From assembly GCA_046347045.1 (NCBI GenBank), contig JAXMGX010000006.1, positions 1 to 64,000 of the forward strand: a DNA stretch of 64,000 bases, written 5' to 3'. The notes beneath the pieces were generated by a model, which saw nothing but the letters and a program-made list of their open reading frames with translations, was not told the DNA's origin and searched no databases. The DNA comes from ZC4RG30 sp046347045 (GTDB lineage Bacteria; Pseudomonadota; Gammaproteobacteria; Steroidobacterales; Steroidobacteraceae). This document shows, piece after piece, positions 37,018-44,942 of the stretch (positions are counted from its first letter, which is position 1; each line of letters opens with the position of its first letter). Both the position numbers and the translations under genes were made by a program.

Positions 37018-38168
37018 TGCGGATGCTCGCTCCCTACGCGGCTCAGGATGAACGGTCGCGCGGGAGGCGGCATCCCGAACCGGCGCCCCTCTATCGCACC
37101 GAGTACCAGCGCGACCGCGATCGCATCGTGCATGCCAGCGCCTTTCGCCGCCTCGTCTACAAGACGCAGGTATTCGTGAATCACGAAGGCGACATGTACC
37201 GCACGCGCCTCACGCACTCCATGGAGGTGGCGCAGATCGGCCGCTCCGTGGCCGTGGCGCTCGCGCTCAATGAGTCGCTGACCGAGGCCATCTGCCTGGC
37301 TCACGACCTGGGGCATACGCCCTTCGGCCACGCCGGCCAGGAAGCCCTGAACGAATGCATGCGCGAGTACGGCGGCTTCGAGCACAACCTGCAGAGCCTG
37401 CGCGTGGTGGATGAACTCGAGGAACGGTACCCGGAGTTCCCGGGTCTGAACCTCACGTTCGAGTGCCGCGAGGGGATCCTCAAGCACTGTTCGTTGAACA
37501 ACGCGCGCCAGCTCGGCGATGTGGGCCAGCGGTTCATCCTGCGCCAGCAGGCCGGCCTCGAAGCGCAGCTTGCCAACGTCGCCGACGAGATCGCCTACAA
37601 CAATCACGACGTCGATGATGGCCTGCGCGCCGGCCTCATAGAGCTGGATGCGCTGCGCGATCTGCCCATCTTCGGACGCCAGTTGCACAGCGTCGAAGCG
37701 CAGTATCCCGGAATCGGCGGACGCAGGCTGGTCAACGAAGTCGTGCGTCGCATGATCAACGACATCGTGGTCGATCTCATCGAATCCACGGCCGCGAGGC
37801 TCGAGGAGGTTTCGCCGCGCGACATCGATGCCGTGCGCACTCACGGGTCGGTCCTCGTCGAGATGAGCGATGCCAAGCGCGCCGAGCACCTGCAGCTCAA
37901 GCAGTTCCTGCGCGACCAGCTCTATCGGCATTTTCGCGTGCAGCGAATGACGCGCAAGGCGCGCACGGTTGTGCAGCAGATGTTCCACGCATTCATGGAC
38001 GATCTGCTGCTGATGCCCGACGAACATCGTCAGAGCGCCCAGCGCATGGAAGCCGAGCAAGGAGTCACCGGCAGGGCCAGAGCCGTTGCCGACTACGTGG
38101 CCGGCATGACTGATCGCTATGCCATCAGCGAGCACGAGCGCCTGTTCGTGCCCGCGCAGAGGAGTTGA
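37014..38168 (+). CDS. dgt: dGTP triphosphohydrolase-like protein (HD superfamily)
   Basis: This 384-residue protein has the dGTPase layout: 'RTEYQRDRDRIVHASAFRRLVYKTQVF', then the HD motifs in 'RTRLTHSMEVAQIGR' and 'LAHDLGHTPFGHAGQEAL', 'GGFEHNLQSLRVV' and a distal Asp in 'ANVADEIAYNNHD'. It hydrolyses dNTPs to nucleosides and triphosphate and helps control dNTP pools. ATGs at 37014 and 37017 both overlap the aroB stop. The longer frame upstream is shadow coding inside aroB. Confidence 0.93.
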   Translation: MMRMLAPYAAQDERSRGRRHPEPAPLYRTEYQRDRDRIVHASAFRRLVYKTQVFVNHEGDMYRTRLTHSMEVAQIGRSVAVALALNESLTEAICLAHDLGHTPFGHAGQEALNECMREYGGFEHNLQSLRVVDELEERYPEFPGLNLTFECREGILKHCSLNNARQLGDVGQRFILRQQAGLEAQLANVADEIAYNNHDVDDGLRAGLIELDALRDLPIFGRQLHSVEAQYPGIGGRRLVNEVVRRMINDIVVDLIESTAARLEEVSPRDIDAVRTHGSVLVEMSDAKRAEHLQLKQFLRDQLYRHFRVQRMTRKARTVVQQMFHAFMDDLLLMPDEHRQSAQRMEAEQGVTGRARAVADYVAGMTDRYAISEHERLFVPAQRS

Positions 38169-38170
38169 AG

Positions 38171-39106
38171 ATGCGACTTCGCGAAGCAGCCCGGGCCCAA
38201 CTCATCTTCTCGTTCCGCAAGATACTGAAGCCCCTGATCAGGATTCTGCTACGCGCGGGGATTCCGTATCTGGAATTCCGCGAGGTCATCAAGGGTGCAT
38301 ACGTTGAAGCGGCCGTGCGCGACGGCATCCGCGGCCACAAGGGACCGATCACCCGAGCGATGCTGTCGGACTACACAGGAGTGTCGCTCGCGGATGTGAA
38401 TCGGTTTATTGATGATGAGTCGTTGTTGGCGCCGCCTGATACAACGAATGCCGCTGTTATCACCGAAGTCTTGCACATCTGGGGAACAGATCCAGACTAT
38501 CTCGGACCCTATGGATTGCCACTGGAGCTGGATCTCGAGGAAACACCCGGCAGAAACCTAAGCACACTCGTGTTTCGCGCTGATCCAACGGCTGATCCTC
38601 GAATAGTCTTGCGAGACATGATTGAAAACGAAATCGTGAAGCCTGTAGGCGAGAGGCATTTTCGCGCGAGCGCACGTTCCTTTTTGCTGCCTGACATCAT
38701 GACACCGCAGGCATTGGAGTATTTCGGGAGAACCATTACCGATCTCGCGAATACCATCGAATTCAATATGAAGACCGCTGGCGAGGGAAAGCGCCTTCAG
38801 CGATCGGTCGTAGCTGACGGGGGTTTACCCGACTACGCACTACCGGAATTCGAAGCCCTGCTGAAGGAGAAGGTCCAAAAGCTCCTTCTCGACATTGACG
38901 ATTGGCTAAGCAACAACAAGGTACATTGGGTGCAGCCAGGGCGGACTGTTCATACTGGGCTCACTGCTTTCCATTACGTTACAGAGCCTTACGACGCTAG
39001 ACCCCTCGCGAGCCTACAGCCGCGGGACAAGCAGCGCGACCGCTTCCTGGCTTGGGTGGGAACTCCGGAGCGCGTCCTGCCCGAAGAGCAGATTCAAGAT
39101 CAGTAG
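38171..39106 (+). CDS. DUF6502 family protein, copy 1
   Basis: This 311-residue protein of unknown function is probably a winged-helix DNA-binding type. The pattern is an N-terminal helix ('ILKPLIRILLRAGIPYLEFREVIKGAYVEAA'), a helix-turn-helix with 'ITRAMLSDYTGVSLADVNRFI', the signature 'LHIWGTDPDYLGPYGLPLEL' and 'VLRDMIENEIVKPVG', then a C-terminal helical domain. ATG 38171 has GAGGAG 6 nt before it; a TTG at 38165 overlaps the dgt stop. Early codons resemble the dgt side, but the later part is visibly AT-richer. Two further, strongly diverged members lie at 40364 and 41211. Confidence 0.8.
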   Translation: MRLREAARAQLIFSFRKILKPLIRILLRAGIPYLEFREVIKGAYVEAAVRDGIRGHKGPITRAMLSDYTGVSLADVNRFIDDESLLAPPDTTNAAVITEVLHIWGTDPDYLGPYGLPLELDLEETPGRNLSTLVFRADPTADPRIVLRDMIENEIVKPVGERHFRASARSFLLPDIMTPQALEYFGRTITDLANTIEFNMKTAGEGKRLQRSVVADGGLPDYALPEFEALLKEKVQKLLLDIDDWLSNNKVHWVQPGRTVHTGLTAFHYVTEPYDARPLASLQPRDKQRDRFLAWVGTPERVLPEEQIQDQ

Positions 39107-39159
39107 CTGCACAGGCAGCAGTTAGCTCGCCAATTGACGCGGCAGTAACCGATAGGTAT

Positions 39160-39188
39160 TTGACTTATCGGACCTAGATCACATAATT
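39160..39188 (+). promoter_or_regulatory. Strong sigma70-type promoter for the GIIGTG repeat gene
   Basis: TTGACT (39160-39165) and ATAATT (39183-39188) are separated by 17 nt. This near-consensus box is rare in the GC-rich surroundings. Transcription would start near 39195, giving a leader of about 90 nt before the ATG at 39285. Confidence 0.7.
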
Positions 39189-39284
39189 TGACCTGCGACT
39201 CGACATAAACGGGTGTCTTTGTGACGCAATTCACGAAGCTCTTGAAGTCGAGATCAGACAGCAGTCCATTGGGAGTGTCAGGTC

Positions 39285-39902
39285 ATGACGAACAAATCGA
39301 AAGTTGTTTTGGTTTCTGCAATTGCTGCGGCTGTACTCGCTTCGGGTGCGCAGGCAGCTGACAAGAAGTCCGAGACCGATTCGGGTTTCGACCATTCATC
39401 CTTCTCTTTGCAAAGGACTGCTGCAAAAGGAATTATCGGAACCGGCGCTGACGGCGAAGGAATCATCGGCACAGGTGTCGATGGTGCGGGAATAATCGGG
39501 ACTGGCGCCGACGGGCTGGGCATTATCGGTACGGGAGCTGATGGTGAGGGCATCATCGGCACTGGGGCTGATGCTGCCGGCATCATTGGCACCGGTGCGA
39601 ATGGTGAAGGCATCATTGGCACGGGTGCCGATAGCCAGGGAATCATCGGCACCGGTGCGAATGGTGAAGGCATCATTGGCACGGGAGCGAACGGTGAAGG
39701 CATTATCGGCACGGGAGTCCTTCAGGACGGCATTATCGGTACCGGCGCAGACGGCGCTGGCATCATCGGAACCGGTGCTGACGGCGCAGGCATTATCGGC
39801 ACTGGCCTGAACAGCGAAGGCATCATCGGAACCGGTGCTACCGCTGAGGGCATTATCGGCACGGGTGCCGTGCAGCCGCTGGGCATTATCGGTACTGGCT
39901 AA
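39285..39902 (+). CDS. Secreted protein made of GIIGTG decapeptide repeats
   Basis: This 205-residue protein has a Sec signal peptide (Lys-rich start, then 'VVLVSAIAAAVLASGAQA', cleavage about residue 24) and a 24-residue linker ('DKKSETDSGFDHSSFSLQRT'). After that come 16 copies of GIIGTG, each separated by four variable residues (consensus ADGE/ADGA/ANGE). The last spacer is five residues, and the protein ends exactly on GIIGTG. The period of ten with alternating Ile-Ile and Gly-Thr-Gly suggests a regular beta-solenoid or amyloid-like fibre (inference). No Cys, no anchor and no catalytic motif are present. It has its own promoter and terminator between two DUF6502 genes. I do not recognise a named family. 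Confidence 0.85.
   Translation: MTNKSKVVLVSAIAAAVLASGAQAADKKSETDSGFDHSSFSLQRTAAKGIIGTGADGEGIIGTGVDGAGIIGTGADGLGIIGTGADGEGIIGTGADAAGIIGTGANGEGIIGTGADSQGIIGTGANGEGIIGTGANGEGIIGTGVLQDGIIGTGADGAGIIGTGADGAGIIGTGLNSEGIIGTGATAEGIIGTGAVQPLGIIGTG
39429..39899 (+). repeat. 30-bp tandem repeat array encoding GIIGTGxxxx
   Basis: Sixteen units start with GG(A/C/G)AT(A/C/T)AT(A/C/T)GG-type codons for Gly-Ile-Ile-Gly-Thr-Gly; fifteen are followed by a spacer. The third codon positions vary between copies while the protein is almost constant. The array is therefore old and kept by selection for the peptide, not a fresh DNA duplication. Confidence 0.9.
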
Positions 39903-39929
39903 GAGCACTAGCCTCTTAGTGACAATAAA

Positions 39930-39955
39930 CGCCGCCTCCTCGGGCGGCGTTTTTG
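39930..39955 (+). terminator. Rho-independent terminator of the GIIGTG repeat gene
   Basis: The perfect 7-bp stem CGCCGCC / GGCGGCG (39930-39936 and 39943-39949) with loop TCCTCG is followed by TTTTTG. It lies 28 nt after the stop codon. Confidence 0.9.
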
Positions 39956-40363
39956 TTTGTGTGTCCCGTTATAAGCCCGACTCTGCAGGGCGCAAGTCTT
40001 GCCGCAAGCTGATTGCAGCAAGCGAAGCGAAGGTAGCTGCCTGCGGGCTGCGCGGCTCAACCAGCCAACCGCGAGGTGCGCACGTGGGCGCGGACCCGGC
40101 TTTGGCTGCACGCACCGCGGTCAACGCCTGCAGCTGGTGGAGAAACAGCCGTATGGGGCTGTACGACGTACTGTCCATCGTCCACTGCGAACTTTTGGGT
40201 GTTCGGATCTCAGCTTGTCGAACCGCCCGGGCAGACCAGCACGCTGGGTGGTGTGGAAGGGGTCCGGTCAGCGATGATCGGCTCCTATCCAATTCCGAGG
40301 ATGAAATTCCGCCTTTCACCCAAATATCGCGCTTGAGCTTGAAGAGCGAAGCAGGCATACAAG
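39956..40363. other. Non-coding stretch between the repeat gene and DUF6502 copy 2
   Basis: About 400 nt have no convincing gene. Short open frames exist on both strands, but none has a start with a ribosome site or a recognisable domain. No tRNA, inverted repeat of an IS, or strong promoter was seen. The middle part is GC-rich (about 40020-40280), unlike the AT-richer genes around it, so it may be a remnant of another insertion. Confidence 0.4.
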
Positions 40364-41176
40364 TTGAGAAAGTCAAAACCCACTACCCAGACTCCGCATC
40401 CGTTGAAAGATACCCCTGCCCAAAATGCAGCTCTAGTCGAATTTCTGACGGAATTCGCCAAGTACATGATTTCGTCGGGAGTCTCGCTAGCAGAGTTCCA
40501 AGCCGCAGCTAGCACTGCATTTCTGCAAGCGGCGATGGACCGGGCGCGCCTTCGGAACTCACGAGTGAATCAATCAGCGCTTGCAGCAATCACGGGTCTC
40601 AGTAGGACTCAGGTACGTGCGCTACTGCACGATTGGGAGGATGGTCCGCCGCCGCCTGCTAGTCGCCTTTCCGAAGTACTGGACGCTTGGCAGAACGATT
40701 CGGAGTTTCGAAATGTCGATCCAAGGGGCTTTCGCCTACCAATCCGCGGCGCACCCGGAAGCTTCTCCTTGCTTGTACAGAAATACTGTGGGGATGTGTC
40801 ATATAAGGCACTCCTTTTGGAACTCAAGAAGCTGGGTTATGTGCGCATACAGGGCGCGTATGTGATCTTAACGCCTCGGGGAAGGGCGCACTTCGAGCCC
40901 CGCGAGGTTCGACAGCTTTCGTCCGGCTTGGCGTTCGCGCTTCGCGCTGACGTGCGGCCGAATGCCGACATTAGCGTTCTAACGGCAGAAGCTGTCTACA
41001 AGACGCCGTCCCCCAAGTCTCGTCTCTTGATAAAGAAAAGAATGATTCAGAGCACGAGGGCTTTCGCAGCCGATATCAAGGCAGTAGGTGAGGCGGAGGC
41101 CGCCAGAGCCGCAAATCGAGCAAGCAGAAAGACCAGGTCGAGCATCTTCGTGCTGACTGTCGATCAAGGCGAGTGA
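40364..41176 (+). CDS. DUF6502 family protein, copy 2 (divergent)
   Basis: This 270-residue protein begins at TTG 40364; no better upstream start was found, so the N-terminus is uncertain. The family plan is kept: 'ALVEFLTEFAKYMISSGVSLAEFQAAASTAFLQAA', then 'VNQSALAAITGLSRTQVRALL' (helix-turn-helix), 'LDAWQNDSEFRNVDPRGFRLPI' in place of the WxxDPDY-x-D-x-x-G-x-P signature, and 'LLLELKKLGYVRIQGAYVILTPRGRAHF'. It has a basic C-terminus. Codon use is AT-richer than the core genes. It is similar to copies 1 and 3 only at the level of motifs, so it is not a recent duplicate. Confidence 0.65.
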   Translation: MRKSKPTTQTPHPLKDTPAQNAALVEFLTEFAKYMISSGVSLAEFQAAASTAFLQAAMDRARLRNSRVNQSALAAITGLSRTQVRALLHDWEDGPPPPASRLSEVLDAWQNDSEFRNVDPRGFRLPIRGAPGSFSLLVQKYCGDVSYKALLLELKKLGYVRIQGAYVILTPRGRAHFEPREVRQLSSGLAFALRADVRPNADISVLTAEAVYKTPSPKSRLLIKKRMIQSTRAFAADIKAVGEAEAARAANRASRKTRSSIFVLTVDQGE

Positions 41177-41210
41177 ATCAAGAAGAATAATTCACAGGAA
41201 AATCGCGATC

Positions 41211-42023
41211 ATGAAAAGCTCGAACTCCATACCTCGTGAGCTGATGGACAGCCTGATGCTGTCAATCGTATCGTTTATGAACAAGGCAGGAATGTCGCCT
41301 GCGGAAATAGAAGCGTGCTTTCGCACGGGTTTGAACGATCTCTCGACTAAGACAAGGGATCGCGTTGCCTCAAAGGTCACCTCCGCTACGTCTATCGGTT
41401 GCGATACCATTGCAGGTGCTGTCTTGCGTGCATGGCATAGAGATCCTGACTACCTTGATGAGTTCGCAAATCCACTGGCTTTAGCCATGATGGGGGCGCG
41501 CAAGTCCTTGGCAACTCTGGTTAAGGCTCAAGATGCCAAGGCAGATCTACGTGAACTCGTTAGCGCCATGCATAGAACCGGATTGATAAAGAAGGTCGGA
41601 GCTAAGACGTTCCTTCCAACAACAACCGCTGCAACGATCAGTCAGATGCATCCTTTCGCTGTCGATCATGTTGTAAAGACGGTGTTAAGGCTTGTGGAGA
41701 CGGTGACTCGAAATATGCGGCTCGTTGACTCCCAACATTCTTTAGTGGAGAGATATGCCCATATTCCCGATCTGGACGCAAAGGAAGCTAGGGCGTTCTC
41801 TGAGTTTTCCCGGCAGCAGGGCGCTGCATGTCTGGAAGCGATAGAAGACTGGCTTGAGGCAAGGCGAAAGCAGGGGATTGCGCGCAATGGCAGGCAGAAG
41901 AATGGCTCCCTAAGTGCCGGGATGCACGTCTTTGCCTATCTAGAACAGCCCGCGACTAGTGTTAAGCGCGGAGGCACAGCAAAGAGAAGGGCGGCTACTT
42001 CTTCCCGCGCAATTCCCGCCTGA
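41211..42023 (+). CDS. DUF6502 family protein, copy 3 (divergent)
   Basis: The 270-residue protein has 'LMDSLMLSIVSFMNKAGMSPAEIEACFRTGL' and a short helix-turn-helix region. The signature 'VLRAWHRDPDYLDEFANPLAL' comes next, then 'DLRELVSAMHRTGLIKKVGAKTFLPT' and a helical C-terminal half with 'EAIEDWLEARRKQG' and a basic tail. It starts at ATG 41211, 34 nt after copy 2, so the pair is probably cotranscribed. The last 29 nt overlap the convergent fadD gene. A transcription-factor-like or nucleic-acid-binding role is inferred from the winged-helix pattern only. Confidence 0.7.
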   Translation: MKSSNSIPRELMDSLMLSIVSFMNKAGMSPAEIEACFRTGLNDLSTKTRDRVASKVTSATSIGCDTIAGAVLRAWHRDPDYLDEFANPLALAMMGARKSLATLVKAQDAKADLRELVSAMHRTGLIKKVGAKTFLPTTTAATISQMHPFAVDHVVKTVLRLVETVTRNMRLVDSQHSLVERYAHIPDLDAKEARAFSEFSRQQGAACLEAIEDWLEARRKQGIARNGRQKNGSLSAGMHVFAYLEQPATSVKRGGTAKRRAATSSRAIPA

Positions 42024-43653
42024 GTATCTTCCCCACATTGCTCTTCGGCAATTCCGTGCGGAAATACACATGACGCGGCACCTTGTACGCCGTCAGATGC
42101 TGGCGCATGTATTCGATCACCTGCTCCGCGGTCAGCGACGGGTCCTTCTTCACCACGTATAGCGCCACCACTTCCCCGGAGCGCTCATCCGGCTCGGCCA
42201 CTGCGGCAGCTTCGAATATGCCGGGATTCTTCGCGGCCACGTCTTCTACCTCGTTCGGGTACACCTTGAATCCCGAGACGGTGATCATGTCCTTCTTGCG
42301 GTCTTCCAGAAAAACGAATCCCTTCTCGTCGATGCGGCCGATGTCGCCGGTGCGCAGCCAGCCGCCGGGCAGCATGACCTGCGATGTCTCATCCGGCCGC
42401 TGCCAGTAACCCTGCATCACCTGCGGGCCGCGCACGCAGATCTCGCCGGACTGACCTACGCCCAGTTCATTGCCGGCGTCGTCGCGTATGGCGACGTCGG
42501 TGGAAGGTACCGGCAGGCCGACTGCGCCTGTGAACTCGCGGTCGGCCAGGCGGCAGACGGCGACGATGGGCGATGCTTCGGTGAGTCCCCATCCCTGGCT
42601 GAGCGGGCAGCCGGTGAGCTGCTGCCACCGCTCGGCCACGGCGGCCTGCACGGCCATGCCGCCGCCCACGCTGGCGTGCAACTGGCTGAAGTCGATCCTC
42701 TCGAATCCAGGCGTGTTCATCAGCGCATTGAACAATGTGTTCACGCCCAGAAACACATTGGGCGGCCGCTTGCGCAGTGTCTTCACGAACGCCGGAAAAT
42801 CGCGGGGGTTGGGCACCATCACGCCAGTGCCGCCAGCGATCATGAACAGCCAGCAGTTCGCGGTGAGCGAGAAGATGTGGTACAGCGGCAGCGCGATGTA
42901 GAACAACGCATGCTCGATGGTGATCTGGTGGAACCACGCGTACGCCTGCAGCACATTGGCCACCATGTTGCCGTGGGAAAGCATGGCGCCCTTGGCAACG
43001 CCGGTGGTGCCGCCGGTGTATTGCAGGTAGGCGAGGTCGTCATGCGTCAGCGTTACGGGGCGGGGTCGCTGGCCGGCATGTGCGGACAGCGTCGACTTGA
43101 ACCGCACGGCGTCAGGCATGCTCCAGTCCGGCACCTTCCGCTGCACATGCCGCAGTACGAAGTCGACGATTGCGCCCTTCACTGGCGAAAGCAGTTCGCC
43201 CACGCTGGCCACGAGCACATGCTTCAACTGTGTCTGGGCGCGCACGCCCTGCACTACATGGCAGAAATTCTCGAGCACGACGATGACGACGGCGCCGGAG
43301 TCCTTGAGCTGATGCTGCAGCTCGTCGGGGGTGTACAGCGGATTGGTGTTCACCACCACCATGCCGGCGCGCAGCGCGCCGATCATCGCTATGGGGTACT
43401 GCAGCACGTTCGGCAGCATCAGTGCGATGCGATCGCCCTTGACGCAACCTCTCGCCTGCAGCCAGCAGGCGAAGGCGGCCGAAAGGTCATCCACTTCGCG
43501 GTACGTCATTTCGCGGCCCATCAACTCATAGGCCACGTGCCCGGCATGCCTTCGCATCGAATCGTCGGCCAGTGCCACGAGCGAGGTGTGTTGTGATGCA
43601 TCGATCTCGTGGGGTACGCCCGCGGGATATTCCTTCAGCCAGATTCTTTCCAT
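41995..43653 (-). CDS. fadD: Long-chain fatty acid-CoA ligase
   Basis: The 552-residue AMP-forming enzyme has 'YLQYTGGTTGVAKGAMLSHGN' (P-loop), 'GWGLTEASPIV' (aromatic/YGxTE site), 'GWLRTGDIGRIDEKGFVFLEDRKKDMI' and 'NVGKILRRELR' (catalytic Lys). It activates fatty acids to acyl-CoA for beta-oxidation at the inner membrane. Length and motifs match FadD. The acyl-CoA dehydrogenase at 53.7 kb is a possible pathway partner but not adjacent. Confidence 0.95.
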   Translation of the reverse strand: MERIWLKEYPAGVPHEIDASQHTSLVALADDSMRRHAGHVAYELMGREMTYREVDDLSAAFACWLQARGCVKGDRIALMLPNVLQYPIAMIGALRAGMVVVNTNPLYTPDELQHQLKDSGAVVIVVLENFCHVVQGVRAQTQLKHVLVASVGELLSPVKGAIVDFVLRHVQRKVPDWSMPDAVRFKSTLSAHAGQRPRPVTLTHDDLAYLQYTGGTTGVAKGAMLSHGNMVANVLQAYAWFHQITIEHALFYIALPLYHIFSLTANCWLFMIAGGTGVMVPNPRDFPAFVKTLRKRPPNVFLGVNTLFNALMNTPGFERIDFSQLHASVGGGMAVQAAVAERWQQLTGCPLSQGWGLTEASPIVAVCRLADREFTGAVGLPVPSTDVAIRDDAGNELGVGQSGEICVRGPQVMQGYWQRPDETSQVMLPGGWLRTGDIGRIDEKGFVFLEDRKKDMITVSGFKVYPNEVEDVAAKNPGIFEAAAVAEPDERSGEVVALYVVKKDPSLTAEQVIEYMRQHLTAYKVPRHVYFRTELPKSNVGKILRRELRGKK

Positions 43654-43657
43654 GGAA

Positions 43658-44278
43658 TCAGCGCTCCAGCAGGGGCTTCAAGACAGGCCAGACATTGGCG
43701 AGCACCAACGGTTGTCCCTGTGCGTTGGGATGCAGTCCGTCGGGTTGCATGAATCGTGGGTCGAGTGCGATGCCTTCGAGCAGGAAGGGCAGCAGTGGCG
43801 CCTTCTTCTCGGCAGCGAGGCCGGCGTAGACGTCGGCGAAGGCCTGGGTGTACTGCGGTCCGTAATTGGGCGGTATGCGAATACCCAGCAGCAACACCTT
43901 GCTGCCGCCGCGCCGGATGGCGTCGATGATTGCGCCGAGGTTTTCGCGGGTTTCCTTGACGGGCAGGCCGCGCAGGCCGTCATTGGCACCCAGTTCCAGC
44001 AGCACGAGACTGGGCTTGTGCTGCGCCAGGGCGCGCGCAATGCGGTTCCTGCCGCCACTGGTGGTTTCGCCGCTCACGCTGGCATTCACCACGCGGTAAC
44101 CGTAACCTTGGGTTTGAAGCCGCCGCTGCAGCTGGGCCACCCAGCCTTGTTCGGCCTGCAATCCGTACGCTGCACTCAGGCTGTCTCCGAAGACCAGCAG
44201 GGTCCGCTCGCCGGATGCGGCGTGGGCGGCGGAGCAGGTCATCCACAGCGCAAAGAGCAGTAGACGGATGGAGCGCAA
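43658..44278 (-). CDS. tesA: Acyl-CoA thioesterase I / arylesterase (SGNH hydrolase)
   Basis: This periplasmic SGNH hydrolase of about 206 residues has a signal peptide ('LLLFALWMTCSAAHA'), block I 'LLVFGDSLSAAYGL' (nucleophile Ser), block II 'NASVSGETTSGG', block III 'LLELGANDGLRG' and block V 'DGLHPNAQGQ' (Asp-x-x-His). The only start that leaves a normal signal peptide is TTG 44278, which lies 11 nt inside the divergent ybbA gene. The divergent tesA/ybbA-ybbP arrangement is the same as in Escherichia coli. Confidence 0.92.
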   Translation of the reverse strand: MRSIRLLLFALWMTCSAAHAASGERTLLVFGDSLSAAYGLQAEQGWVAQLQRRLQTQGYGYRVVNASVSGETTSGGRNRIARALAQHKPSLVLLELGANDGLRGLPVKETRENLGAIIDAIRRGGSKVLLLGIRIPPNYGPQYTQAFADVYAGLAAEKKAPLLPFLLEGIALDPRFMQPDGLHPNAQGQPLVLANVWPVLKPLLER

Positions 44279-44942
44279 TATCGTTCTCGAAGCCCAGGAC
44301 CTTACGCGCAAGGTTAGCAGTCCCGAGGGCGAGCTGACCATTGTGGACAATGTGTCGCTGGCCATTGCCGAGGGCGAGTCGGTGGCGCTGGTGGGCGCTT
44401 CCGGCGCGGGCAAATCCACGCTGCTGGCGATGCTCGCAGGCCTGGACATTCCCACTGCCGGGCGGATCTGGCTCGACGGGCGGGAGCTGTCGGCCATGGA
44501 CGAGGACGCGCGCGCGCGCGTCCGCGCCGATCGCGTGGGATTCGTGTTCCAGGCCTTTCATCTGGTGCCCTCGCTCACTGCGCTGGAAAACGTGATGCTG
44601 CCGATGGAGCTCACCGGCCGCGGCGACGCGCGGCGCGCGGCGCATGAGATCCTGCAGCGCGTGGGCTTGAGTGCGCGCGAAGGGCACTATCCGCGACAGC
44701 TTTCGGGCGGTGAGCAGCAGCGCGTGGCACTGGCGCGCGCTTCGGTGACGCGGCCCGCCGTGCTGTTCGCCGACGAACCCACCGGCAATCTCGATACGGT
44801 CACGGGCGAAAGCATCTGCCAGCTGCTGTTCGACCTGAACCGCGAATTCAACACCACGCTGATGCTGGTGACGCACGACACGAAGCTTGCGGCGCGCTGC
44901 GATCGCATCCTCACCATGGCGGCGGGTCGGCTCGTCACATGA
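44268..44942 (+). CDS. ybbA: ABC transporter ATP-binding protein (LolD/YbbA type)
   Basis: The 224-residue ATPase has Walker A 'GASGAGKSTLL', Q-loop 'FVFQAFHLVPSLTALENV', signature 'LSGGEQQRVALARA', Walker B 'VLFADEPTGNLD' and the H-loop in 'LVTHDTKLA'. It belongs to the MacB/LolD class that drives mechanotransmission instead of classical transport. Its stop overlaps the permease start (ATGA). Position beside tesA marks it as YbbA. Confidence 0.93.
   Translation: MERNIVLEAQDLTRKVSSPEGELTIVDNVSLAIAEGESVALVGASGAGKSTLLAMLAGLDIPTAGRIWLDGRELSAMDEDARARVRADRVGFVFQAFHLVPSLTALENVMLPMELTGRGDARRAAHEILQRVGLSAREGHYPRQLSGGEQQRVALARASVTRPAVLFADEPTGNLDTVTGESICQLLFDLNREFNTTLMLVTHDTKLAARCDRILTMAAGRLVT

Noticed and set aside
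39429..39899. Regular 30-bp repeats that could be taken for CRISPR
   Set aside because: The repeats have no constant DNA unit with unique spacers of fixed type; they encode GIIGTG in frame after a signal peptide.
39956..40363. Possible small genes or a tRNA in the gap after the repeat gene
   Set aside because: No cloverleaf, no ribosome site with a plausible start and no recognisable protein motif.
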